Shown: positions 24,517-37,800, numbered from the stretch's first letter. The stretch: DNA of 64,000 nucleotides from Leptodontidium sp. MPI-SDFR-AT-0119 (GCA_020726505.1 JAHLEZ010000006.1:2232001-2296000); one strand, 5' to 3'. The notes: a model not told the origin generated them from the letters alone. Made by a program: numbers and translations.

Positions 24517-25840
24517 GAATGGGGGTCGGTCAGATTCTTTTGAAAGAAAAAGAAGACATGGATTAAAGCAATGATCGGGTGTGATAGGAGGAAGAGAGGC
24601 AGGTCCTGCGAGAAAGTGGGAAAAACATGGAATTGTTGAAGACCTTCCTAGTCATGTAGCCAACTTTTCCGGCTGGTGTGGCTCAAGCTCCTGTGGCTGT
24701 AGATTAATTCGTGGATGACGTTGGATCGGCAGGCACACACACAACGATGGGATGGGAAGCGAAGCATGTGAAGAAGCAAAACTCAAGCATTGACGATCGG
24801 ACAGTGATCGCCGTGAATGATAATGGATACCCGCATACCATCCCTTGGGGTGCCTTTTTCTAGAAGAACTTGTTGGTGGGAGTTTGTCTGAAGTATATTA
24901 CTAAATAATCCAGATCGAAACAAGTTTTATAACGGTAAACACCCACTTGAAAGCTCCACAGGGTGCTCGGGTGTCTCCAAGACGGGAAGTCAATAGTGAA
25001 AGGCTCAATAGCTACTAATTACGTTAGCTCGCTGTTAACCAAGCAGAGAATATATCAGAATTCTCCTAAATGTCAAACTCCTCACTGTGACCCTTTGATC
25101 TCAAGGAACATATCATAGCTGGCGCTGCATGGCTCTACAATACTGACACACAAATACTCGAAGATAACTTACCTGCTTCAACAGGTTGACTAGTGACCGC
25201 AAGCTCGGACCCAAGTAGAAAAATGATTTGAATAATTGACATAATGTCCAAAACTCAGCTGCAAGTGACATGTAAGTGCAGCCAGCACCCTAAGACTGGG
25301 CCCAGTGCTACTGATAGTACATTCGGTCACCACGAGACAACTCCCAAATTGTTTCATCTACCCAGATTTTCAGGAACACTTGTAAGATAATAGCAAGCGA
25401 GATACTTTAGAGATATTACAAGACTGATTCGAGGATATAAAATGCTAGCTGGCCACTAGCATCAGCTCAGTAACATTAAAGGGTCTTGATTGGCGGTTAA
25501 CGGTTCGTTGGCAAGCAGACTGGTCGTCCAAAACAGGGACTTTTGCCACAGATGAAAACGGACAATTAATTGAAGTGAATCACAACCGCCTTCACCCACG
25601 AACGCAAAGATAAAACCAAATCGAAGTACAAAATTAATACTTCCAGATATCTTTAAACAACAACTTCTAGAAACCTTTCATCGCAAGAATCTCTGATCAC
25701 TTTTAAGCTTGTTTGAGCCAACCCCACACTGTGGCAGAATCCAGTTCACCGCATACAGACAGGGTTTAGTGTCAAACATGGCCAGCAGCAAGTATCCGTT
25801 GGGGCGTGCTGTCTGGTCTTTGAAGCATCAGGAGTCTATG
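24517..25840. promoter_or_regulatory. Divergent intergenic region, phospholipase to EXO70
   Basis: About 1.3 kb lies between divergent starts, with an AT-rich middle. No ORF or known site is recognised. Promoters of both genes must lie here. Confidence 0.4.
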
Positions 25841-27968
25841 ATGGCAGTCGGTCTGGGCACGAGACAAGCTGCTGATGAGGAGGCCAGAGCTGAGGTTGAG
25901 GTAAGGATAATTTCCGCAGATGGACTGACTAACTACACGGATATCTGCCAGCTGTTGGAGGGAGTCTGGTGGAGTCTTGCGACAGACGGGATTGTGAAGG
26001 AACGGATCGCTGACGTGCATCAGGTTCTCAACAGCAGGCTGGAGAAGACTCGAATATTGAATACGAAATTATCCGCATCTTTGTCTCGACTGGAATTGAG
26101 CGGGAAAAGTGTACAAGAGGCAATTGGTCCGATATATGGAAATACACAGAAGTTGCAGGTACTGGGAACAAGTACATGAGGTCATATCCAGCTGCAGGAG
26201 CTCTACTGATTGCTTGCAGATATTGATGGAGTTATTTCAGCGATAGAAAGGATCAGACAGCCTTCGGACATCAAGAGCAATGAAGAGGATATCATTCGCA
26301 AGGGGTCAGTCATTTACCCCACTTGGCCTGAAAGCGTACTAATGGTTCTGTAGTCCTGAGAAGGTCGGCCTGGCCTCCTTCTTGAGCTCCGTCAAGCGTG
26401 TGAATAAGGCGCTCTTCGAGTTGAAACAAACAAACCTCCGATCGAACCAGCAAGCGGTGGCAGATCTGTCCAAGTTGCTCAAATATGGAAACGAGCAGTT
26501 GGAGCAGCACTTCCAGAGACTCCTCCAGGAAGACTCCAAGCCTATCGAACCCCTACACTTCATCACGAAAGAGAAGCCTTTCCCTATGCTCTCGCAAGAC
26601 AAGTCGACTCGTCTAGGCCTGATCAACTCATATATTGCATCCGTTGCGAGGCAGTCGGGACCCTCTAGAGACTCTCCTATGTTACAGGTGTATGCGAATG
26701 TAAGAGGTCCATATCTTGTAGCCACTTTACAAAATCTGGCTGCTGCGTCTGTCAATACCGCAAAGAAGAAGTCACCAGATGCCATATATCGACAAGGTAC
26801 CAATGGCATGGGTACATATGCAATGGGTATGGAAGGCGCTTTCTTGGCCGAATATGACAACATATGTGGTCTATTTTCTCGAGATGAGTGGGGTAAAGTA
26901 TTCAATTTGAGTTGTCAAGGTGCAATCTCGGAGCTGGGGAGAACTTTGAGAGAGTTGAACTCGCATATCAAGGCGAACTTGACTACGGATTGTTTCCTCG
27001 CCTATGAGATTATCGAGATCATGTCGAATCTATCATCGAACATGGAGAGTCGGACAGGCGAGCTGAAGCCTTCCTTTGCATCAGCATTAAAGCCAGTCCG
27101 AGATACCGGAAAGTCGTCATTGAGCGAACTGCATGATGATATCCGTCGTCGCGTTGGCAACCTGCCAGGAGTTCCACAAGATGCTGCTGCTGTACCGATT
27201 ACGCAAGAAATAATGACTCGTCTACAGACTATGGTTGATTTCCTACGTCCGATCTCAAGCATCATGATCTCCATTGGTGATGGCGGATGGAAAGCAAACG
27301 CATCATCCAACCAATCCTCCGACCAAATTCCAACCCTCAACTCCTTTGATGTGGGGGCGGATGGAAAGCAGATCTTTGCCCACTACAGCATTGACACCAT
27401 CGATATCCTTCTCAGCTCCTTGGAACAGAAAGCCAGACCTCTACTGAAAGGAAAACCACCTCTAGGCGTCTTCATAGCAAACAATGCCACAATCGTGGAC
27501 CGCATGATCCGCACCTCAGAACTCCAACCTCTCCTCCAATCCCGCATGGCTGATGTCGACAAGTGGCGCAAGAATGGCGCCTCCTTGTACGGCTCTGCAT
27601 GGCGCGAGCCCTCGACCCACCTATTGGACGTCCAGTACACCAACCGAGGAGGGCAACGACCACCGTCCGGGTCAGCAGCCGCCATCGACTCAGCAGCCAT
27701 CCTGAAAGGACTCAGCAGCAAGGACAAAGACGCCATCAAAGAGAAATTCCGTCTCTTCAACGCCAGCTTTGACGATCTCGTCCAGAAGCACAAGAGCATG
27801 AGTATGGAGCGCGAAGTCCGCGAGATGCTGGGCCGCCAGGTCCAGCAGATGATCGAGCCTCTGTATGGCCGTTTCTGGGACCGTTATCATGAGGTTGATA
27901 AGGGGAAGGGGAAGTATGTGAAGTACGACAAGGGGGCTATGTCGGCAGTCTTTTTGAGCCTGTCATAA
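25841..27968 (+). CDS. exo70: Exocyst complex subunit EXO70
   Basis: Four exons (25841-25900, 26024-26171, 26220-26304, 26354-27968) encode 635 aa. EXO70 brings secretory vesicles to the plasma membrane by binding PtdIns(4,5)P2 and Rho GTPases. The N terminus MAVGLGTRQAADEEARAEVE, joined to VLNSRLEKT, SGKSVQEAIGPIYGNTQKLQ, NIDGVISAIERIRQP and PEKVGLASFLSSVKRV, follows the fungal EXO70 pattern closely and fixes three introns. The donor of intron 2 (GT at 26172) was chosen because it alone restores the NID frame. The large last exon holds the helical rod; its C-terminal KGKYVKYDKG is the basic lipid-binding region. An adjacent ATG (25838) could add one Met. Intron 1 (123 nt) is a multiple of three with no in-frame stop, so it can be misread as coding. 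Confidence 0.92.
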
Positions 27969-29141
27969 TCTCTCCCCTTCTTCCTTCCCTAGCTTCCTGC
28001 TAGCTAGCTACCTGTGCATAGATCGATAGGTTTGGGGGTTCGTCCAGCGTTTCATGGGGGGAAAGGCAAATTTGCAAACACAACTAGGGGTTATGGTTAT
28101 GGTTGATATGATACCAGGGAATTTTTGGCGTTTAATTATTTTTCTCCTTCACCAGTCATTTTTCTCTTTCTTCATCATCTTCTCCATTGGAGAAGCCACT
28201 TTCATAATTTGTATGTAAGAATAAGAATACAGTATTGCATTACATGGCTTAGTATGCCTTACCAAAAACTACCGAAACAATATGATGTGCATACTACTCA
28301 TGACGTCCCCTCCATTCCATTCCATCCAAATTTCCAAATCTGAAATTGCCAAGTCCAGATAAAATCCACGCCGAATGCTCAATGAAATAGAACATCCGTC
28401 CCAAGCCCAATTACCCAAACAAACACACCTGGTCCCATTACCCAACCAGAAGAAGAAGAAACCATAGAACACAATGCCGTCCGTCCTGTCAGTCCAGTCC
28501 TCGCAAATGCCGTACCCAAGCAAGCCCATGCAAAAGGTTCCTGTTGTCCAATTTCCCGTAAAATATCCCATACATTCTCCCTTCGCAGAACCGAGACCAT
28601 AACCAAACCCAAAAACTTGCAAAATAAATAAATAAAATAAAAATAAAAACAGGTGGTCCTACAATAACACCATGCCCGTAAAATCATAAAAGCCCGTCGG
28701 CGCCAGAGAATTGAAAATCGATGAGTTGATGGAAGAGTTGGATGGATCGGATGAGATGGAATTGATTGCGATGCGATATGAATCGTGAGTGGGGAAGGAT
28801 GGATGATAGATGTGGATAAGGAAGTGTACAGAGGACTGTGCCTAGTTGGTTGGTTGGTTGGTTGGTTGGTTGGTTGGTTGGTTGGTTGGTGAGTGAGTGA
28901 GTGATCGCCGGTCGAGTTGTGTCGCCGATGTAGAGTGAGAGGATGATGGAATTACAGGTCGACGATGATGACGAGGAAGAATGAGGATGTTGATAATAAG
29001 CTCGCCGACAGGCCCTCACCATATGTCGAGCGTGACTGAAGAGTGGTGTGATGTGTTGTGTTTTTTTGAGATAGATCTCTTGACCTGATCGGATACGGAT
29101 ACGCAGTACGGGTAGGGAGTATCCAGTCGTCCCTCTAGATT
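27969..29141. repeat. Gene-poor region with a (TTGG)n microsatellite
   Basis: This is the 3' flank of EXO70. A perfect tetranucleotide array with GTTG/TTGG unit runs from about 28845 to 28890 (roughly 11 copies) and passes directly into GAGT repeats (28891-28904). A short A/T-rich stretch (about 28620-28655) precedes it. No convincing ORF is present. Confidence 0.75.
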
Positions 29142-29294
29142 CTAGAGACAATCTGTATTCTCGCACCAGCCGCAGAAGTCGTGATGGCCGTACTGCTCTT
29201 CCTTGCAGCAGTAGCCGCAGCAGTGATTCACGAGTGGTTCTGGTGCCGCGATGGCCATGGTGTTGAGTGGTTGTTGGGGGGTTTGGGACGTCAT
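29142..29294 (-). CDS. Very small Cys-rich protein (candidate)
   Basis: A 50-codon ORF on the minus strand lies in an otherwise empty 5-kb region. The C-terminal half is strikingly Cys-rich: NHCCGYCCKEEQYGHHDF, then CGWCENTDCL, giving seven Cys and three His in about 28 residues. This resembles a metal-binding or disulfide-rich mini-protein. No signal peptide is seen: the first 22 residues are polar with Gln, Pro and Ala, so secretion is not predicted. A TATTTATA sequence lies about 90 bp upstream of the ATG (plus-strand 29381-29388). No family is recognised. It may be a single-exon gene, or an exon of something larger. Confidence 0.45.
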   Translation of the reverse strand: MTSQTPQQPLNTMAIAAPEPLVNHCCGYCCKEEQYGHHDFCGWCENTDCL

Positions 29295-32200
29295 GTTGAT
29301 GTTGATTTTCAGAGCGAGGTTTGAGGTTTGAATGTGTGGTGTGAGAGGGAAGGAGTGTTGTAGTGGTGAGAGGATGTCGATATAAATATGGCTGTGGTTG
29401 GGTGCGAGGAAGCCGATAAGTTGGTTGGGGAAAAATGATGAGGATGCCGTTGACTTATAGAAGAGATGCTGGCGAAGTGAGGTGAGGTGAGGTGGTATTC
29501 AATGTATGTATGTAATCTCCAATCCGCTTTGTAACCCTCAGACGTGCTGATGTCTCAGGCACATTCGACTCGACTTGATTCGGTTCGGATATGTATCTTT
29601 CTCAAAGTAGAAGAAGAAGCAAAAGCAAAGGCAAAGCAGAGTAAGTAAGTGATCTGTCTCAGATATCTCAGAATTTTTTTTCTCAAGCTTCCATCACCCT
29701 AATATATATAATCCAATTCCAATTTCCCCACACGACTCAGCCAACAACAACATGCATCAAATCAAAGCAAATCAAATCAGTTGGCCCCGAAAGAAAGGCA
29801 GTAATAACCGAACCAGAAAAATATCAATAAGGAACCGGAAACTATCCCCGAATATCACACAGAGGAAACGGTACAGTGTACCCCACCTTTCCTGTGGTCT
29901 GTTCAGGAAATGGTAAGTCCAATTAAGGAAGTGAGTAAGTGCGGGGCAATCTATTTGGCACGGCACTGAGCGGGCAGGCAGGCAGGCAGGCAGGCAAGTG
30001 GGCGTTGTTTTCGTGTCGTGTTGTGGTCAGGCAGGATGGAGGACAGTATGACGAACGGACAGTCTGACGAACGGATAGTCGACGATATTGATTTCAGTTG
30101 GTTTTTTGGAGGTGGCTGCGTCCTGGGCTTGAGCTGGGTCCATGCAGGTGTACGGCGTGCTGTAATGTGAAGTGATGTGAGGTGATATGATATGAGCTGC
30201 GGTCGAGTATTCTGAGCCAGATAGACGAATTGACCCTTGGGATTGACGCATTCGTAGACGAATAAATGATAGGGCAATGCTGCGTATGGGAGGGGGATGG
30301 CGATTGCAGGGACGAGAAAGAAAAGTGAGGCTGTCGACCCGAGGCTTTTCTGTCTTGTCCTGTCTTGTCTCGGGAAGGAATTGATAGGCCCTTCTCACGA
30401 TAACTGATCAGAGACAGATCGGTCGGGATATGATAGCCGAGTCTCTGTGAGTGAGTAAGTGCAGGTAATTGAAGCTCCCCCACGCCGAGTAGAGTGAGAT
30501 TGCAATGCTGAAGAATGTGCAATGCTGAGGTAAGAATAGAAAAATTCGATACGTCAGAAATAAAATGAGTGGGATACAGCTAGATTTGACCACCGGTCCG
30601 AGGGGCTGGCCACAGAATGGGCTGTATGAGATAGGGACGGCGCGGCACGAGAGTGAGAGTGAGACGGGGAGGGGATCTTCAACCCCGTCCAGTCCAATAC
30701 AACGCAATCCCCAATCTGACTTTCTGCTATACATCCCACATGCATAGTTACTCATAGGGCGTCGGCTGGCTTTTCTTCTGGAAACCTCGCTGACATGCAT
30801 GGAATTCCTTCCGGCAGAGAGAAATAGACGCGCGTGACGTCGGCCAACAATGCTCATTGGGACGACGACAGATATCCCCTCTCCTTCCCCTCTTTTGCAC
30901 ACACCGTATCGAATTGTCCAGTAATGGTCTGTCTGTCTGTCGGGTAGATTGCGTGGACCGCACTCTGAATCTATCTGCCTATGCGAGCGATGCGAGCCCA
31001 GCCAGCCAGCCAGCCCTTGTGGTCCTGCAGGAAGGATGGAGGGGAGATGCTGTAGCTGCATTGCATTGCATGGCTGAGTCTGAGTCTGAGTCCTGGGCTG
31101 GGCTGGTCTGGTATCCCATGCAGCATTGCCTTGAAAGCTCGTCGATCCAGCATGCAGTTATTCTTGGGACCAACATACTTTGTACGGATCGGATCGATAT
31201 TCCTCGAGTATAGTATGAGTTCTGAGTCGGAGTCCGACGGAAGAAAGGCGAGACAGACTTCATGATGGTCGCACATGGGTCTCGGGGCTTCTCTCACAGG
31301 CTGGCCACCCATCGACGCATCGACGTCGTCTCGTCCTTCGTTTTGGTGGGCTGTTGGTGTTCTTGAAGATGTACGCACCTCAGCCAATGGACAATGGATC
31401 CAGTGAGGGGAAGATCTTTACAGGAAACAGAGGGGCTGATAGTGCTGATGTGGCCCGGATGCCACGGAGCAATTGTTGGCCGGCCATGTCTTCTTCTGTT
31501 ATCGTCGTCGTCGTCGCTCGCTGTCAACTTGGATGGGGCGGATGGCTGTATGTATGGTGGCATAATAGTGGTGCAGTAGTCATACAGATGGAGAGGGGAA
31601 GGGAAGGGAAGGATCCCCAGCAAAACATGTGGGTGTTTGTTTCACTCCTGCCGGGAGCAAGCGAGAGACATTCAACAGCGGGAGCCAGTCAGCATTGCAT
31701 TGGTGGGTGGAAGGAATCTCACCTCACTTCAACTTACCTCACTCACCTGATCAAGCATCGCCAACATTAAGACTTCTGTTGTGCTCGGCAATCGAGACAT
31801 CGATCGTGTCATGTCGTGTTCTGCCTATGAAGCTGCCTGAGCTGAGGGCCCAAGCCCCTTCTCACGGAACTCTCGCATACACAACAGCATCTCCAAGCTG
31901 ACCGCCATAGATGGTCCGATGGAAGCAAGAAGCAAAAGTTTTGCTTCAGCCGATCATGCAATTAGTTCCACCAATGCGGCCCTCCCGCCTGTCTGTCATT
32001 CATCGTCGTCACCGTTGGCTATGTTTCAGATGTCAAAATCCTTGGGATGGAGGCGTCCACATGTGTCTGTCTTCTGGGACAGGTACACTTCAGCCTTTGT
32101 TCCTTGCCATTACGAGCAGTACCGTAGTGTTGAGGAAGATCAGTTCACTTTGTCTCTCCCGATCCAATGATTTATGGGATCTGTCTCGTCTCAGCCGATG

Positions 32201-33037
32201 GGGAAAAAAATCTCCGTTTGGCTGACGGTCTTTCAGCTCCACCTCATGATATGCAGTTGAATCGATCGATTCGATTTCTTACTTCCTCCCCGAGGCTTTC
32301 TTCTTCTCTTCGCCTTGTACAACTCATCAAGCTTCAAAGTCAAAAGCGGGTGGCTGCAAACTCTAAAATGGTTACAGTAGCGCCAATATGCGGAGAAAAC
32401 ATGTTCTGGGAGTGATCCACGCGACAGGCGAGACATCCCGCGTTGGCAGTGTCCCTGAAATCCCACACTACTGTTGTGTCTGTCGTCTCTCATGCCGTGT
32501 CACCCTTCATCATCTGCATGAAGGTTCTGCATCACGGCTTTTGCACAGATTCATCAACCAGGGTCTATGACGCTGGTCAAAATGACTGCTCACTTGTAGC
32601 CATCATTTCGTTAGCCTTACGTTGATCCTGTCCGCCTCAAAACTCTCTTTTGTTTTTCGATTTCTTGGAGATAGTTACAACCCCCCAATTAGTGCAGGAC
32701 AGAGAGATCTGCAAATTGATGGTGGAAGGACCCAACGAGATTGACCGAGACAGAGCCGTTGGTGGATGTTGTAACACCACTTGGCACGATATCCAGAACT
32801 ACTCACCAGCTGAAAATAAACAGTCTCAGAAGGCGATTTCCGCGGAAAGATCTCCGAGGCGATGTCTGAGAAATCCAAAAGTAAAGTAATTCGCTTGCTA
32901 AGAACGGCAATACCACTCAGAAAGGAAAATGACAAGCAGAGGAACGCCAAAATCCTTTAGGGCACGAGGTTTGCAACGCCCAGAAATATCTATCGCTGCT
33001 CTTATAACGAGACGACTAACTTCTCGTGTGAATTTGA
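29295..33037. other. Long gene-poor region with simple repeats
   Basis: About 3.7 kb lies upstream of the small Cys-rich ORF and downstream of the terpene synthase. A GGCA tetranucleotide array sits at about 29972-29996. Several frames exceed 100 codons (largest about 217 codons on the minus strand, 30408-31061), but their translations are Ser/Arg/Leu-rich, contain no domain and overlap one another on both strands. I support no gene. Promoter, UTR or non-coding transcripts are possible. Confidence 0.45.
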
Positions 33038-34828
33038 TCACAGAGGAACTGAGAAGCTGCCGTTCTTTTGGTCGATGGCTCCGAGTCCGTACCTCCCAGT
33101 GCAGAGACTCCAGTTGAAATTACCAACCCAGCACTTTCTACATCCTTCGACGAAAATCCGAAGCTCGTTGTTGGACATGCCGGTAGTATTCGGCTTGGAC
33201 AGGATCTTCTCTGCTTCTGCATCGAAACGGGCAACTGATGCCAGAAGATCAATGTGAGCTTGATCGATGGCTTCTTGAACCCCTCCACACACTGGAACGG
33301 AAAGGGGGATCAAGCTGTCTATCTGCCTTTGGGCCTAGTGTTTCGTCAGTGATAGATCAACGAGCTAGTCCATAGATTTGCTTACGATTTCTTTCTTTAA
33401 TGACAGCATGTCATTTGTACTTTCCTCTGTCAGCGAATCCTCCCCGATCTGTAGCTAGTTTGACTTACATAACGACGATGATGTTAGACTCATCTGAAAG
33501 AGTCTTCAATGAAGGATGATTCGTCGATCGATACGGCCCTTTGATATGGTGAACAAGCCTTCAAAGCAGTTAGCACGTCCCCCTCTTCCATCCTCGAATC
33601 CTACTCAAACTCACTCTATCATCGCCAAGCAAGCAGCAACAGCACTCGTCCCCATCCTCGCCTCCCAATACTCCTCCAGCGTCGGAATCTTTCCATCCAG
33701 TTTATACCGCTGCTCCGTCTCTGTGGTTGCGATATAGAATTTCATATCCTCGAAGAAGTTCTGCCGTTGCTCTTTACGTCCTCCAATCAGCTTCGGGCTC
33801 GAAGAAAAGGGGTCGGGTTACATGTGTCTCTCTTACCAACTGTGTACGCGAGTTTGAGCTCATCGCCAATGACTCTGAAACTCTCGATAATAATATGACT
33901 CGATGGCGGAGGGAACAATTTCTTCTCCGTCTTCATACCCAGCGTCCAGCGAACGGCACCCTTAACCTTTCTGCCAAATACTTCTACCCCGCGCAAGAAA
34001 CCACCACTCGAAGGCTTCGCCGTCTGTGTTTCCGGACTCACACCAAGGAAATACTCAAGCACCATCTTCTTCAAGTGAACCCCAAAGTCCTTGAGACTAT
34101 CAAACGCCGGATATGTAACCACATTCGAGATCTCCGTTGAAGTACTCAGACCCAAGCAATCAGCTAGGAATTGCTCGGTCTCAGCACGGTAAACTTGTGC
34201 CGCGCCAAAGTTATCGGCATACTCCCCCGTCGGCTCATCAAGCGCATCGTCCCACAAGAACAGCCATATCGCCAGGAAAGCGACGGTGCGGAGTTCTCTG
34301 AACTTGGCGGTTGGCCACCACTATATTCATGTCAACCTGGTTTTCTCTCCTTTATCTTGACAAAGACTCCAATTCCCAACTACTGGAGTAAGTAGGGAAA
34401 GGGTTTGATCAACTGATCGTGTCTTCCTTCCTACTGGATGTTTTGTTTCATATCGACTTACATTCGAAGCAAACAGCGCGAAATCTGCCGTCTTCAATTT
34501 CGCCAGCCTCTTCTCGTTCGGCACCAAACTGTCACCCATTTTCATCAGTCCTATTCATTTATCATCTCATCACATCACATCTATCAAAACAAGCTTTCCA
34601 GTCAAGAAAGTTTCTAGACCAGACCAGAGAAGAAAAAACTAACCTCTCCAGCCGACTATTCACAACCGGTATCATCGCCTCATAATTCGGATTCACAGAC
34701 CCAGTATACTTCTCGAAAATCGGTCTCAGATTCGGGATCGTGACTGTTGTGCCGCGGATCCTGTCCAGCAGCACTTTGCGCCGATCGTGATCGTGTCGAT
34801 TGATCTGCATTTTCGCTTCCGCTACCAT
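33038..34828 (-). CDS. Class I sesquiterpene synthase
   Basis: Seven exons (34828-34644, 34528-34462, 34320-33837, 33780-33615, 33558-33469, 33419-33386, 33334-33038) encode 440 aa with consistent phases. Terpene synthases of this class ionise farnesyl diphosphate and cyclise it. The Asp-rich metal site is WDDALDE (Asp108-Asp112) within AIWLFLWDDALDEP. The second metal site, NDMLSLKKE (Asn333, Ser337, Glu341), fits NDxxSxxxE and is built across intron 5. The C-terminal Arg-Tyr pair is at 423-424 (NWSLCTGRYG). The N terminus has RGTTVTIPNLRPIF, a block shared with Botrytis BOT2-like enzymes. Spacing between the two metal sites is about 225 residues, well above the roughly 140 typical, because of an insert after CLGL (139-142). 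The first ATG in frame after a stop was taken; an extra 5' exon is possible. The product cannot be predicted. Confidence 0.85.
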
Positions 34829-37800
34829 GTCGTCGGTAGCGATGCGATGTTGTTTTTGTCTCAAACGCTCTCCAGATATCTGTCAATTCGAGACACGGTC
34901 TGTAAGATTGAGGTTTCGTATGGGACTTGTGCCAAGTGCCAGGAACAAGGATCGGATTTTTCGGGTCCTGTTCTGGTTCTGGTTCTGGTTCTGAATTTGA
35001 CTGCTGGCGAGTTTATTGATGGGAGGGCGAGGAGAGGTCTTGTAGTATGTGGCAGAGAGACCAACAAACGAACGAACGAAGGACCGCCCTTTTTTTGCTT
35101 TTCCCTTTTCGCAACTAACCAACTTCCCAAAGTCCGGAAAGTCGGGAATAGGCGGCGTATATTATTATTATTATGAGATTGGATGGGGATTTCGAGGGCG
35201 GCGGATCGGATGGAGGGGCGTGGGTGTGGCCCCTACAGTATTCCCCACTCACTGCAGTGCACTAGGGGACGCTGCGAAGAGGAAGTGTCTCTTAGCACTG
35301 GGTGGAGTGGACTAGACTAAACTGAACTGACTGGGTTGCTTGCTTGCTTGCCCGGGATGGCGTTGGCGTTGGTTGGAGATAAGTTTAAGGGTCCTTTCGA
35401 TTTTGTTTCGTTCGTTTATCGTTGCGTTGGTGGCGTCGAGATTGTGCCGGTAAAGGATCTCTTCGACTTCGATCGTTTGTCGTTGGTGGCGCGCTGTTAG
35501 TAGTAGATGGCAGATAACAGATCTTGAGCGAGATGTTGGATATTGGACCTTGACTATTAGGCGTCAAAGGGACTATATCCACCCCCCCTTCTGCTCTTCG
35601 TAGAAGAGAAGAGAAAAGAAGAGGGAGAGCTCATCAGGTACAGGTTCGGTATTTACAAATCTCCCAATCCGATACTTCTAGAAACACCTACCTTTCAATG
35701 AATCACATCTCGCTTCACACTTTCTTTCATTCACTACTCGGATGATTCACATGTACAGTATCCATCTATCTCATATGGAATTCTTTGTCCGTCTAGTGAA
35801 GGAACCTCACCTCTTCTCTATCTGTTCGAAGAAACCTCGAAGCCGCCATTCCCGCTGCTAATCTTCTCTTAGTAATGTACATCAATCCAATCCAATTAAG
35901 TCCAGTTCACAAGTCCAGTGCAGTATCTTGCTCTCTCGAAGTTAAGTCGAGTTCACTCCCTCTCAAGCATATCTCCAGCTCCACTTCAAAGGCCCGTACC
36001 GCCTATACCATACCATCTCACCTGTCATTATGCATACACCCACAAGCTGCCCACATCCCAAGTAAATTTACTTCGCAAGAACCGAACTAATGTACTGTAA
36101 ATACCAACCAACCAACCAACCAACCGACCTTCCTCTTCCAGCCTCCGCATGCATCTCCACAGACTGCAGTAGACTTGGCCGCACACGGTGGAAGTTAACA
36201 CTTACTTACCGACTCTTCGGTCTCTTCGGCCCTGGAGATTGGTAATGGAGGATGGATCTCGCTAAGCAAGTTTATGTCTGCCGTCTTTAACTTCCTAATG
36301 CCGTAAAGTCTGTTCCCTGGTAGTACGGGTGCTTGGATTCTTCTCCGTCTTGGTTCCTACATACATGGACAGTACATTAGCTTGACAGCAACGGCGGGCC
36401 TCTGGAATTTTTTTTTAGATAGATAAGGTAAGGCGGATGGGATGCCCGGGGTGTGTGGATATGGTATTTGGGACAAAGGAGGGAGAGAGGGATCAAGGAA
36501 GGGAGAGGTTGAGGCGGAAGCGGCAGCGGAGCGGGGGTGTTTGGATCATCTGAAGGTTCGGGCCTGAGCCGGGAGTTGGGATGGAGATGGAGCTCGCTTC
36601 CAGAAACCCAAAAAAGATCCAGAACTTCGTTTTGTTTCCACTTTTATTCCAACTGCAGTCCGTACATACCTTACTAATTGACTAAGTAAACAATGTAGGC
36701 AGGGATTATCGGCTCGGGGTTCCAACTCCTCCCCGAGGTTCCATTATGCTTACCTTGCTTAATAAAAACAACGGCAGAAATGTTTCTAGGAGACCAACAG
36801 GCCAACAGACCAATAAATAAACAGAACATTTGACTTTTCTTTCTCTTCAGTGCATTGTAATGATGGTGAACACCACCTAAGCGACATCGACTTATTACCC
36901 CAGTCCAAAGCTCACCTATCACATCTCACAAAAAGAGAAATTTTCAATGCGATGCCGAAGCCCCTGCATCGACCTCGGCAAAGCACCTCTCCATTTCGAA
37001 TCAACTCCCGTAACTAGCCACCCACCCACCCACCAACAGTGCAGAATCCGACGACACGTCAATGGTGCAGCGAGCATCCCAATCGATTTTCTCTTCCAAC
37101 TTTACAGGGACCAACGACCCGCTCAACGGCAATGCCTTCGGCCAGAAGTTACCTGTTCGGTCCACCTATCCCGTCATTAGCAAGCTGCTATTCATCCCTG
37201 AAGCCAGTACCGAAGAAATACGAACAGTGATCGGAAGATAGGCACAGCATTGTACGAGTACATCTCCACCGCTCTTCCATCTCCCCTCCCGCCCGTCTCC
37301 CGTTTCCTGCATGCCCGTCATTAAATGGAACCTGGAACGAATAGAAGCAAACGGGCAACACGATGTCCTATCTCGACTAAGTTGGTGGAGAGGGGGCTGA
37401 TAAGGCTTGCACAATGGCCCATCACGACATGGGGGACTTTTCTTACTCGTTGCATGCCATCGGTCACTGTGTGATGGTTGGTTGGTTTTTGAAATCACAA
37501 ATTTACTTTATAGGATATACGGTAGCGAAACAACTTCCTTCCTCATTCTCTCCTGGAAAAATAAAGCTGTCCAGTCGAGAGGTAGTACGCACCAGTATAC
37601 TCTGTCACAAGAGCCTTTTACTTTTCCGCATGTTTCCAGCAATTCTTAGCGAAGTCAAAGTCCCACTACTACTATCCCAGCCATGCATAATTTACTACTG
37701 TGGGTTAGTTATTGTTAATCATCTCATCCCAAAGCCAAGGTTGTATTCATCCGTCTAGGATGGGCCTTGTAAAAGGGTGCTGTTGTGCAGGAGACTAAGT

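Noticed and set aside
30408..31061. 217-codon frame on the minus strand
   Set aside because: No domain, low-complexity ends, and overlapping frames of similar length on both strands. It looks like background in GC-balanced sequence.
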